From Parasediminibacterium sp051861445 (lineage in GTDB: Bacteria > Bacteroidota > Bacteroidia > Chitinophagales > Chitinophagaceae), in the NCBI GenBank assembly GCA_051861445.1, contig JBHYCS010000013.1, forward strand, positions 78,967 through 142,966: a DNA stretch of 64,000 bases, read 5' to 3'. The translations under genes were made by a program, and so were the position numbers. Positions 45,701 through 53,430 of this stretch are shown here, in pieces; position 1 is the first letter of the stretch; every line of letters starts with the position of its first letter. A model generated the notes under the pieces. The model did not search any database. It had not been told where the DNA came from and saw only the letters and a program-made list of their open reading frames with translations.

Positions 45701-48673
45701 GTTTGATAAAGACCAATTGTATGTAACACTACTCTGTGGATTTTTAACTTCTAAAACCACCGATCCATTTGAACAAATAGTTGTATCTGTGCTTGCAATT
45801 ACAGGATTAATAGGTGTTGTAAAAACAACAATTATAGAATCTATACTAGAACAAATATTGTTTACATCAGTTACATTTACTTTATACAAACCAGCTGTAT
45901 TAATATTATAAATAGAATCTGTTGTAGAACTGTTGGTTGGATTCCAAACATAACCCAAACCTCCCATGCCTGTATTTGCTCTTAGAACTGTATTATTTCC
46001 ACAAACAAACAAAGAGTCATTGTTCATATTAAAGACACCATTAGATGCTAAGAACGTAACTGTTGGTCTTGCGAAAATATTTACTGTTATGGTATCACTC
46101 GGCACAATTGTACATCCAGTAGTGTAAGAACCAAACAATATATACCGATATGTACCTGCTACCAAATTATTGGGAAGCGTAAAAGCTGTATCTGAAGAAG
46201 TAGTAAACGAAGGCAATTGACCGTTATTGGTTAATTGAGCCCAAGAATAGACTACATTCTGTTGTTTTGGGGTTTTTAAATACAACGTTAAAGCATCTCC
46301 TAAACAAATAGAAACAGTATCTGTGGTTATAGATTTTGTTGAAACTAAATCGATATTGATTGGTGCGAAAAATTGAACAAGTGCAGAATCTACCCCAAAA
46401 CAAGTTGAATCTTGATTTCTAACTCTTACAGAATAAATACCACCATTTGGAGGATTAACCGTATAAAACTGTGTATTTGAAACTTCTGTTCTTGTTTGAC
46501 CACTTGCGTAAACCCAAGAAAAATTATAATTATTTGAAGTAGGGTTTGGAGCAGGATCTAATAATCTAGGATTATTGTCACATATGTATATGTTATTGTT
46601 TGCATCTTTTCCCTGAATAGTTACAGTTATTGAGTTAGAAACCAATATTGATGTTGTAGTATCATACAAAATAGGACAAGCACCGTTTAATCCAATGTAA
46701 TTTGCACTGACAACATACCTCCCCTGCTGATTTGCAGTCATACTTGGAAAGAACAACTGATTTGAAGTAGACAACACATTAAATGGGTTTGTTTCTTGCA
46801 CCCATGTATAACTAATCCCTTGCTGCAATGGAACGATTACCCTATTACTATCACCTACACAAACACTGTTTTTTTGAACTATAGTGTTTAAACTAATGGG
46901 CGGATAAAATGTCACAATTATTGTATCATTCCGTGAACAAATCACATTGTTTGTAGATTTTAATTTCACGTAGAAAGTATCTGTGACAGGAACAGTTACT
47001 GCTGGATTATTTATAGTAATAGAGTCTTGAGTTGAGAGAACAGAAAGATTTCTAACTCTATGCCATTCATATGTTTCAATTAATGAATCACTAGCATTTA
47101 ACGTAATACTAGCAACTCCACAAACAGTATCTCTTAAAGGTAATTTTCTCGGAATCGAATCTACAGTAATGGTAACTGTATCGAAACATTGAACACCATA
47201 ATTTGAAACTATAGCCTGATAACGAGTAGTTGTAGTTGGGGTAACAGTTATATTTTCTGAAGTTCCAAGCGATGCTCCTGTATTTAAATTTATCCAACTT
47301 ACAGCTCTTGGTAATTTTGTTTCAGTTGTAGAATCTGGATAAAAAGCCCAAATACCATCATTTCTTGCCCAAATAATTTTTTTATCTTTTGAGTCGTAAT
47401 AAGCAAGACCATTTTCATCTGAAAAGTTTACCGGTGGTGGCACAGTTCCTACATTTGTATATTCTACAAAACCGCTATCAACACCAACTCGAAAGCGAAA
47501 AGACTTATTAGTAGTAGGAGCTACTTCATTAAAAATAAAATCATCAGTTGGTTGAAAACCACCGAACTTATAAAAGCGGTTTTTATCATAATCGTATGCA
47601 ACAGCCCCTTCATATTGAACACTAGGATGACTATAATTTAATATTTTTCTAGGTGTAAATGCAGGTGCATTTAAATCAATTTCCCAAATATGTCTTAACC
47701 AGCTGAATGTTCCAAAAATGGTTCCATAAGGTAAATGATCGGTTAAAGAAAAGTTTTCCGCAAAACCATCCTCACTTCCATATCCAGAAAAAATATAGAT
47801 TTTGGTATTATTAGCATTTGAACCAATTACCTTCCCTCCTTTTGGTGGATTTAAACTTGTAGATGTATTTGCTTTTAACTGCACCCAAGTAGTTCCATTA
47901 AACCCAAATATTGAATTTTTCACCTGACCACCTCCATATCCTCCATAAAAAGCAGGTCTACCTCTTACACCATCCCAAAATGAATTAGCAAAAATGTTAC
48001 TATTATCAACGGATAAATTACTATTTGAAGTAAACTGCCAAGATGCTGGATTACTTAAATCTAATTGAGATACTGTATCTCTACCAGAACGCCAAAGAAA
48101 TATTTTATTACCTGTTGGATCAAAAACAAACTGTTCATTTTTGTTTCCAGGCCAGTTGGCGGCATTAATCGTATCTACCCTGTTTAAAGAATCGTTATTT
48201 CCTAAACGATATGCATAAATTTTACCGTTTAAAATAGAGTATAAAATTTGATTATTTCGATCAAAACCAAAGGGTTTAATATTAAAATTAGCTGCATCAA
48301 TTTGAGATGGTGCAACTAATTGTTTCCAAAATCCTGCTGGAATCGTGTCTCTTAAAACTTCAGGATTTGCCCTTAACGTTAATGTAGTTCCTGGGCAAAC
48401 AATTGTATCTTTTTGTAAAATAATAGTATCGGAACAATCTGTTGGACCAAGCATTAATTGACTTGATTGTGTAGAAATGTTACTAGAAACATAAATAGAA
48501 TTGCTTGGCTTTTTTCTCAATTGCTTGCTTAGCCTTTCTGCTTTTCCTAAATCTTTAGTTTCTTTTTTTTCTGAATAGTTTTTCTCATACAACCATGCTA
48601 AGGTTTTTGATGAAACAGTTGCAACTATTCCTATTAGAAGTAATAAAAAAAATAAACGCCGCCTATTTCTCAT
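42792..48673 (-). CDS. giant T9SS type-B (gliding-type C-terminal) surface protein, interrupted by an assembly gap
   Basis: One gene, broken by 100 N. The N-terminal 1,141 residues (48673 down to 45249) begin with a basic signal/anchor segment (MRNRRRLFFLLLLIGIVATV) and a propeller-like region with Kelch-type phrases (PAFYGGYGGGQV, KFGGFQPTDDF), then Ig/PKD-like beta-modules separated by DTI/DTV phrases. The C-terminal 785 residues (45148 down to 42792) hold tandem near-identical 71-residue modules, further divergent modules (VTNGNNCSVTSNPVSV type), a fibronectin-like module and the type-B sorting domain (YVPNSFTPNNDGINDVFTVY to KKGTFTLLR). The two halves are out of frame by the placeholder length, but replacing 100 N by 83 bp plus whole 213-bp units restores a single frame of at least 1,954 residues. 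Such proteins are adhesins or matrix proteins; the ligand is unknown. Confidence 0.85.
44671..45326 (-). repeat. 213-bp tandem coding repeats (71 residues per unit)
   Basis: The marker ACTACGGTAACAG begins at 44671, 44884 and 45097, exactly 213 bp apart, and the third unit runs into the gap and ends at about 45326. Units differ at only a few bases. Each encodes one Ig-like module with GILTVCGTSGTTLTATSNKN and DSCGATGTATVTVVNNN. Near-identity shows recent duplication or gene conversion, and explains the failure of assembly here. Confidence 0.95.
45149..45248. other. assembly gap (100 N placeholder)
   Basis: Exactly 100 N. In the neighbouring complete repeat unit the flanking sequences are 83 bp apart (44936-45018), so the true missing length should be 83 bp plus a multiple of 213 bp. 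Confidence 0.95.
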
Positions 48674-48715
48674 AAGTTGTCAATTCAAAATATCATAATT
48701 GATATAGCATCGTTA

Positions 48716-48732
48716 CGTATGCAAAGCATACG
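48716..48732 (-). promoter_or_regulatory. hairpin in the leader of the giant surface gene
   Basis: Perfect 7-bp inverted repeat with a 3-nt loop, 43 bp before the ATG. No T-run follows, so it is not a terminator; it could stabilise the transcript or bind a protein. The role is a guess. Confidence 0.35.
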
Positions 48733-48863
48733 AAAACAGTAATAATAATTAAGTCAATAGTCAGTTTTCAGAACACAAGATAATTTTCTTCAAGGGCAAA
48801 CAATGCGAGTCGAAAAGCAGAGGGGTATTTAATTAAAATTCGAGTAATGAATCTTAGATAGAG

Positions 48864-48895
48864 CAAATATAGATATGTTAATGCGTTATAACAAA
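48864..48895 (-). promoter_or_regulatory. Bacteroidota-type promoter of the surface-protein operon
   Basis: On the minus strand: TTTG (48892-48895), a 20-bp spacer, TATATTTG (48864-48871). This fits the Bacteroidota primary sigma consensus TTTG-N19/21-TAnnTTTG at both boxes. Predicted start near 48858, giving a leader of about 185 nt. Confidence 0.6.
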
Positions 48896-49010
48896 AATTA
48901 TTTAATAGGTTTAAGATTAAATAATAATTAAATAAAATAGGCGTAAAAAACTTATTGCTATCTCAGGCAAGATTAAACTTTACGAATAATTAAAAATATC
49001 ATTTTAAAAA

Positions 49011-49042
49011 ACAAAAAAGCTGCCTTAAAAAAGACAGCTTTT
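49011..49042 (-). terminator. intrinsic terminator after the yceI gene
   Basis: 8-bp stem AAAAGCTG / CAGCTTTT (49015-49022 with 49035-49042) with a T-run on the minus-strand reading, just beyond the YceI stop. Confidence 0.75.
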
Positions 49043-49066
49043 CATCATGAAAATATTTGAAAATAA

Positions 49067-49591
49067 CTATTGTTTTACCATTTGAACTGCCATTTGCAAT
49101 TTTACCTCATCACTTACAACTACTCCTCCTGCTTCTGTAACAGCACCCCAAGTTAAACCAAAATCTTTTCGATTAATTTTTCCCGAAATTTCAAATCCAG
49201 CTTTAAATTGTCCATAAAAATCTGTCATGGTTCCACCATATTCTACCATTAACTCTACAGATTTAGTAACGCCTTTTATTGTTAAATCACCAATTAGTGC
49301 ATAGTCGCTATCAGACTTTTTAACAAAAGATGTAGAAACAAATGTTAATTCAGGAAAACTTGCAGCACCAAAAAAGTCATCACTTTTTAAATGCTCATCT
49401 CTTTGTTGATTTCCAGTTGAAATACTTGCAACAGCTGCATTAAAACTAATTTTAGCATCTGAATAATCATCTGCATCAGATTCTAAAGTTGCATCAAACT
49501 GTGTAAAGCTACCCGTAACGTTAGTGATCATTAAATGCTTTACTTTAAAAGTAATTTCGCTGTGTAGCGGATCTAATTTGTAAATTGCCAT
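49067..49591 (-). CDS. YceI-family lipocalin-like protein
   Basis: 174 residues, a single YceI beta-barrel domain: YKLDPLHSEITFKVKHLMI at the N-terminus, QRDEHLKSDDFFGAASFPEL in the middle and DFGLTWGAVTEAGG near the end. YceI barrels bind isoprenoid-type lipids or amides. There is no signal peptide, so this member is cytoplasmic. It is the last gene of the MarR-pirin-pirin-YceI operon and is followed by a terminator. A quinone- or isoprenoid-related redox role is inferred. Confidence 0.92.
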   Translation of the reverse strand: MAIYKLDPLHSEITFKVKHLMITNVTGSFTQFDATLESDADDYSDAKISFNAAVASISTGNQQRDEHLKSDDFFGAASFPELTFVSTSFVKKSDSDYALIGDLTIKGVTKSVELMVEYGGTMTDFYGQFKAGFEISGKINRKDFGLTWGAVTEAGGVVVSDEVKLQMAVQMVKQ

Positions 49592-49656
49592 ATAGGTTTG
49601 TTTTGTGCTTGGTTTATGGTAAAACCTAGCGGTTTATAAATGTTTATGTATGAGAA

Positions 49657-50529
49657 TTATTCTTCTATCAAAATGCCCATTTTTCCCATTTGATAGTCTC
49701 TAAAAGCTTCCATAATTTCTGTTTGCGTGTTCATTACAAATGGTCCATGACTTGCTACTGTTTCATTTAAAGGCTCTCCTGTTCCAATTAGTAATTCAGT
49801 TTCTTCCAAAGCTTCTATTTCTATTTCTAATCCATCATTATCAAATACTGCTACATAATTTGCTTGTATTTCATCTTTTTGATTTACCAAAATTTTTCCA
49901 TGTAAAGCATACACGAATACTTCATGCGATTGTTCAATAGGAAAAATATATTTTCCACCTTTTTGCATGTGTACCATATATGTATTTACAGGAGAATGTG
50001 TAACAATGGGGCTTTTGGTTTGATGTAATGAACCTGATGCTACTGCAATACTTACCAATCCATCATTTGAATGTATTGTTTGTATTTCCTCTTTTGTTAA
50101 AGGCATGTAAACTGGTTCATCCATTTTATGTTTTGCTGGCGTATTTACCCATAATTGAATTAATTCTTGTACACCACCAAGCTCATGAATATCTTGTGGT
50201 GGTCGTTCACTATGAATTACCCCCATACCTGCATTCATCCATTGAATTCCTCCAGCATAAACCACATGATTGTTTCCTCTACTATCTCTATGATGTACGC
50301 CACCTTTGTAGATAAAAGTTACAGGAGAAAAGCCACGATGAGGATGTGGTCCTACACCTGCTTTTAAAACAGGAATATGTGATGGCACTTTAATATTGGC
50401 ATGATGTAACAATAAAAAAGGCCCAACTGCTTCTGCTTTTGAAGAAGGAAATGCCTGACGAACAGGAAAACCACCCATATCCATCATATTGGCATACAAA
50501 ATTGTTTTTACCGTTCTTTGCATTTTCAT
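49657..50529 (-). CDS. pirin-family protein (longer type)
   Basis: 290 residues, bicupin. Metal ligands H62 and H64 in GPHPHRGFSPV, H106 and E108 in GMGVIHSERP. The longer N-terminus and second cupin with a C-terminal helix are typical of the larger pirin type, distinct from the YhhW-like form next to it. A second in-frame Met at codon 3 is an alternative start. Only 6 bp separate it from the upstream pirin, so they are co-transcribed. Confidence 0.92.
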   Translation of the reverse strand: MKMQRTVKTILYANMMDMGGFPVRQAFPSSKAEAVGPFLLLHHANIKVPSHIPVLKAGVGPHPHRGFSPVTFIYKGGVHHRDSRGNNHVVYAGGIQWMNAGMGVIHSERPPQDIHELGGVQELIQLWVNTPAKHKMDEPVYMPLTKEEIQTIHSNDGLVSIAVASGSLHQTKSPIVTHSPVNTYMVHMQKGGKYIFPIEQSHEVFVYALHGKILVNQKDEIQANYVAVFDNDGLEIEIEALEETELLIGTGEPLNETVASHGPFVMNTQTEIMEAFRDYQMGKMGILIEE

Positions 50530-50535
50530 ATTTGT

Positions 50536-51255
50536 TTAATTTTGATGTAATAGTATGGGTACTTCAATAATCAAAAATTCAGATTCTGTAGTTGCATTAA
50601 TATTTAATGAACTTACATCTGTAAATCCGATACCATCTCTTGCATCTGCTTGTAAACCATTTACTTCTATTGAGCCGTTCAAGACAAAAACGTAGATACC
50701 ATTACCAGTTAAATGTTGCTTATATTCTGTTTGTTGTTGTGCAGAGAAATGGCCAAGTGTAAACCATGCATTTTGATTAATCCATACTGCATTGCTATCA
50801 TTTGGTGCAACCACAGTTTGCAGCTTGTTTTTTCTTTCGCTTAATGAAAATGTTTTTTGTTCATAACGTGGAGCAATGTTTCGTTCTTTAGGCAAAACCC
50901 AAATTTGAAGAAAAGACACAGGCTTATCTCTATTTGCATTTTTTTCGCTGTGAGCAATTCCACTACCTGCACTCATGATTTGTACATCGCCTTGTTTAAT
51001 TATTTCATGTCTACCAGTAGAATCTTGGTGCTCTAAATCGCCACTCAATGGTATCGAAATAATTTCCATATTGTCATGTGGATGCTTACCAAAACCCATT
51101 CCTGCAGCCACTGTATCATCGTTTAACACTCTCAAAGCTCCAAAATGAATGCGTTCTTCATTATAATATCCAGCAAAACTAAACGTATGGTAACTATTTA
51201 ACCATCCATGATTTGCATGTCCTCTTGTGTTGGCTTTATGTATAATCGTTTTCAT
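50536..51255 (-). CDS. pirin-family protein (YhhW-like)
   Basis: 239 residues, opening with the YhhW-type phrase GWLNSYHTFSFAGYYNEERI. Metal ligands H58 and H60 in GFGKHPHDNMEI, H102 and E104 in SAGSGIAHSEKN. Same type as the pirin at 38176-38886. It is the second gene after the MarR regulator; such regulator-pirin pairs are usually induced by electrophiles or quinones in other bacteria. The substrate is unknown. Confidence 0.93.
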   Translation of the reverse strand: MKTIIHKANTRGHANHGWLNSYHTFSFAGYYNEERIHFGALRVLNDDTVAAGMGFGKHPHDNMEIISIPLSGDLEHQDSTGRHEIIKQGDVQIMSAGSGIAHSEKNANRDKPVSFLQIWVLPKERNIAPRYEQKTFSLSERKNKLQTVVAPNDSNAVWINQNAWFTLGHFSAQQQTEYKQHLTGNGIYVFVLNGSIEVNGLQADARDGIGFTDVSSLNINATTESEFLIIEVPILLHQN

Positions 51256-51273
51256 AATCTTTTTTTAATTGTG

Positions 51274-51283
51274 TGTATATACA
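51274..51283. promoter_or_regulatory. 10-bp palindrome between marR-type gene and first pirin
   Basis: TGTATATACA is a perfect palindrome in the 47-bp space between the MarR and pirin genes and resembles the core of the upstream 16-bp operator. It may be a second, weaker site of the same regulator. Confidence 0.3.
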
Positions 51284-51302
51284 TGTATTTTTATAAAAAA
51301 TT

Positions 51303-51758
51303 TTATTCGCTTTCTCTTACTTTCTCTAAAAGAGACGAAATACTTGCTGCTTCTGTTTCTGAAATTGTAACATGACTGGTATAAACCTTTTCTATCAATG
51401 CTGTACTAGCAGCTAGTATATTTATTCCAGCTGGTGTAATGGTTATTACGGTTTCTCTTTTATCAGCTTCAGAAGTACTTCGTTTAACTAGCTTTTTTAT
51501 TTCTAAACGGTCTATAATTCTTGGTACGTTTGAGTTTTTTTCCATCATTCTACAGCCAATATCTTTCACACACATTTGTTCTGGATACTTACCTTTTAAT
51601 ATTCGAAGCACATTGTACTGCTCATGTGTTAATCCAAATTCTTTCAATTCTTTACTCATGATTGTTTTTAACCACCAAGCTGTGTAAAGAATATTGAGTG
51701 TAGCTTTTTGCACTTCACTTTTAAACTTTGTACTTTGTATTGCTTGTTCTAATTTCAT
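51303..51758 (-). CDS. MarR-family transcriptional regulator
   Basis: 151 residues. Winged-helix pattern: helices TLNILYTAWWLKTIMSKELKEF (as two pieces), LTHEQYNVLRILKG, recognition region CVKDIGCRMMEKNSNVPRIIDRL, the wing with the MarR signature SEADKRETVITITPAG and a C-terminal dimer helix. Two Cys (63 and 69) flank the start of the recognition region and could act as redox sensors, which is inference. First gene of the operon with two pirins and YceI; its promoter contains a perfect palindrome that it probably binds. Confidence 0.92.
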   Translation of the reverse strand: MKLEQAIQSTKFKSEVQKATLNILYTAWWLKTIMSKELKEFGLTHEQYNVLRILKGKYPEQMCVKDIGCRMMEKNSNVPRIIDRLEIKKLVKRSTSEADKRETVITITPAGINILAASTALIEKVYTSHVTISETEAASISSLLEKVRESE

Positions 51759-51766
51759 TTATAGTG

Positions 51767-51797
51767 CAAATGTATGTACATACATCTAATTTACAAA
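51767..51797 (-). promoter_or_regulatory. promoter of the MarR-pirin-YceI operon
   Basis: On the minus strand: TTTG (51794-51797), 19-bp spacer, TACATTTG (51767-51774), both boxes matching the Bacteroidota consensus. The predicted start is about 3 nt before the MarR ATG, so the transcript is nearly leaderless. Confidence 0.6.
51770..51785. promoter_or_regulatory. MarR operator candidate
   Basis: ATGTATGTACATACAT, a perfect 16-bp palindrome that overlaps the -7 box and fills the spacer of the operon promoter. This is the size and placement expected for an autorepressing MarR dimer. Confidence 0.65.
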
Positions 51798-51810
51798 AAC
51801 TTCTTTTAAA

Positions 51811-51846
51811 AAACAATCCCTTTTCATTTGGCAATGAAAAGGGATT
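51811..51846 (-). terminator. intrinsic terminator of the SurA-like gene
   Basis: 13-bp perfect stem AATCCCTTTTCAT / ATGAAAAGGGATT (51815-51827 with 51834-51846), 6-nt loop, T-run on the minus-strand reading. Confidence 0.85.
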
Positions 51847-51864
51847 TAAAATTAAGACTGTACG

Positions 51865-53235
51865 TTATTTAGAAACATTGGTTGCATATTTCCACCAATC
51901 GCCTAAACTACTACAATCAGCATAATCTTTATCGATAGTAATATAATAGGTTGGTAAATGTTCTTTAAACCACTTTTCAAGAGTTGTTTGCTTTTTTTCT
52001 TCTAAAGCTCTTTCAGCAATTCTATTATAATCTTCCTTTAGGTTTTCGATATGTGGCTGTGTTCTATTTTTTAAATGTACAATACGTACCATTTTTTTTC
52101 CTCGTTCATCGGTATACACTTGAGGTTGAGAGTATTCACCTACTTTCAAATTTTTAATAGCAATTACCATATCCTTATCTAGTTCATCAATTGCTAAAAA
52201 TGAAGTTCCACCTCGTCCTGTTACTGTTCCTCCATTATACTTACTATTTTCATCTTCACTGTATTTGTTTACAGCTTCTCCAAAAGTTAATTGACCTGTA
52301 ACAACTTTTAAACGTACACTATCTAATTTATTAATAGACAACTTTACTTCATCGTCTGTTACTGGTGGAATTCTTAGGATGTGACGAACCAATGCATCGT
52401 CGCCAGCACGGCTTACCATTTGAATAATATGGTAGCCAAATTTTGATTTGATAACGGGAGAAATTTGACCTTCTTTTAAACGGAAAGCTGCTGATGTAAA
52501 TGTTGGATCGAAATCTTTTGCGGTTCTATTAATATTGTATTGCCCTCCATTGTCTTTACTTCCAGGATCATCAGAATATAATTTACACAATTGCTCAAAC
52601 TTTTTTACACCTGCTTCTATTTGGCGTTTGTATTCATACAATTGTTTTACAACATATTCTTCAATGTCTTTACTTGCTTTAGGAACTGCTAAAATTTGAC
52701 TTAGCTCAATCTCACTTTCGTAATAAGGCAAACTATCTTTTGGAATTTTTGCATAATATGCTTTTACCTCATTAGGTGTAATTTTAATAGGCTCCAAAAT
52801 TTTACCTCTCATTTGGTCGGCTAGTTTACGCTCCTTAAAACTTTGTCTAAAATCTTCTTTAATTTGATAAATGGTTTTACCCGCTACTTCTTCAAGAATT
52901 TCTTTTGTTCCGTAAGCATTAATAAAACTACGAATTTGGTTATCTAAAGCCGCATCAATTTCTTCTTCTGAAACAACAAGAGAATCTTTTTCTGCTTGTA
53001 AAACCAATGCTTTTTGTATTAACTGACCTTCTAAAAAAGCACATTCAGGGTTTGGAGGAAGCTGAGCCTCTTGCCCTTGTCTTTTATAATCTGCAATGGC
53101 ATTAATGATGTCTGACCGAAGAATAATTTTATCGCCAACTTGTGCAATAATTTTATCGGCAATTACTTTTTTGGTTTGTGCTTGTACAAAAGCACTTCCT
53201 ACAAAAAATAATAAAACAGTGAAAGTATATTTCAT
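51865..53235 (-). CDS. SurA-like periplasmic peptidyl-prolyl isomerase
   Basis: 456 residues from the ATG at 53233-53235, which yields a proper signal peptide (MKYTFTVLLFFVGSAFVQAQ); the 29-codon extension upstream precedes the likely promoter. An N-terminal SurA-like chaperone helix region (about 25-170) is followed by two parvulin/PpiC-type domains: FEQLCKLYSDDPGSKDNGGQ with FRLKEGQISPVIKSKFGYHI, and FGEAVNKYSEDENSKYNGGT with LKVGEYSQPQVYTD. SurA escorts outer-membrane proteins through the periplasm, which suits the T9SS and TonB genes around it. It is preceded by typA on the same strand but separated by a terminator. Confidence 0.9.
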   Translation of the reverse strand: MKYTFTVLLFFVGSAFVQAQTKKVIADKIIAQVGDKIILRSDIINAIADYKRQGQEAQLPPNPECAFLEGQLIQKALVLQAEKDSLVVSEEEIDAALDNQIRSFINAYGTKEILEEVAGKTIYQIKEDFRQSFKERKLADQMRGKILEPIKITPNEVKAYYAKIPKDSLPYYESEIELSQILAVPKASKDIEEYVVKQLYEYKRQIEAGVKKFEQLCKLYSDDPGSKDNGGQYNINRTAKDFDPTFTSAAFRLKEGQISPVIKSKFGYHIIQMVSRAGDDALVRHILRIPPVTDDEVKLSINKLDSVRLKVVTGQLTFGEAVNKYSEDENSKYNGGTVTGRGGTSFLAIDELDKDMVIAIKNLKVGEYSQPQVYTDERGKKMVRIVHLKNRTQPHIENLKEDYNRIAERALEEKKQTTLEKWFKEHLPTYYITIDKDYADCSSLGDWWKYATNVSK

Positions 53236-53253
53236 AAACACAATGATTATCTT

Positions 53254-53261
53254 CAAAAATA
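53254..53261 (-). promoter_or_regulatory. candidate -7 element of the SurA-like gene
   Basis: TATTTTTG on the minus strand, 18 bp before the preferred ATG; predicted leader about 13 nt. It supports the shorter start. No clear -33. Confidence 0.4.
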
Positions 53262-53358
53262 GGTTTTTGTAATTGGCTTCGAGAAGTTTAAATGTAGCTT
53301 TTAACAAATTGTTACAGTGCAATGCTATTTTATTGAAAACAAATAACCTGTTTAACGT

Positions 53359-53397
53359 AAAAACTTCCGCTCAAAATAGTTGAACGGAAGTTTTTTT
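53359..53397 (-). terminator. intrinsic terminator after typA
   Basis: Stem AAACTTCCG / CGGAAGTTT (53361-53369 with 53385-53393), extended by TCAA / TTGA inside, T-runs on both sides. Confidence 0.85.
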
Positions 53398-53430
53398 ATT
53401 CACTAAAAAACAAAATTAAAATTCATCATA

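Larger units (their letters stand above)
48674..49066. other. intergenic region with long leader of the giant surface gene
   Basis: 393 bp without a gene. On the minus strand it contains a near-consensus promoter (48864-48895) and a leader of about 185 nt that includes a perfect hairpin CGTATGC-AAA-GCATACG (48716-48732) and a second small palindrome TATCA-TAAT-TGATA (48691-48704). The right end is the terminator of the yceI gene. Confidence 0.65.
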
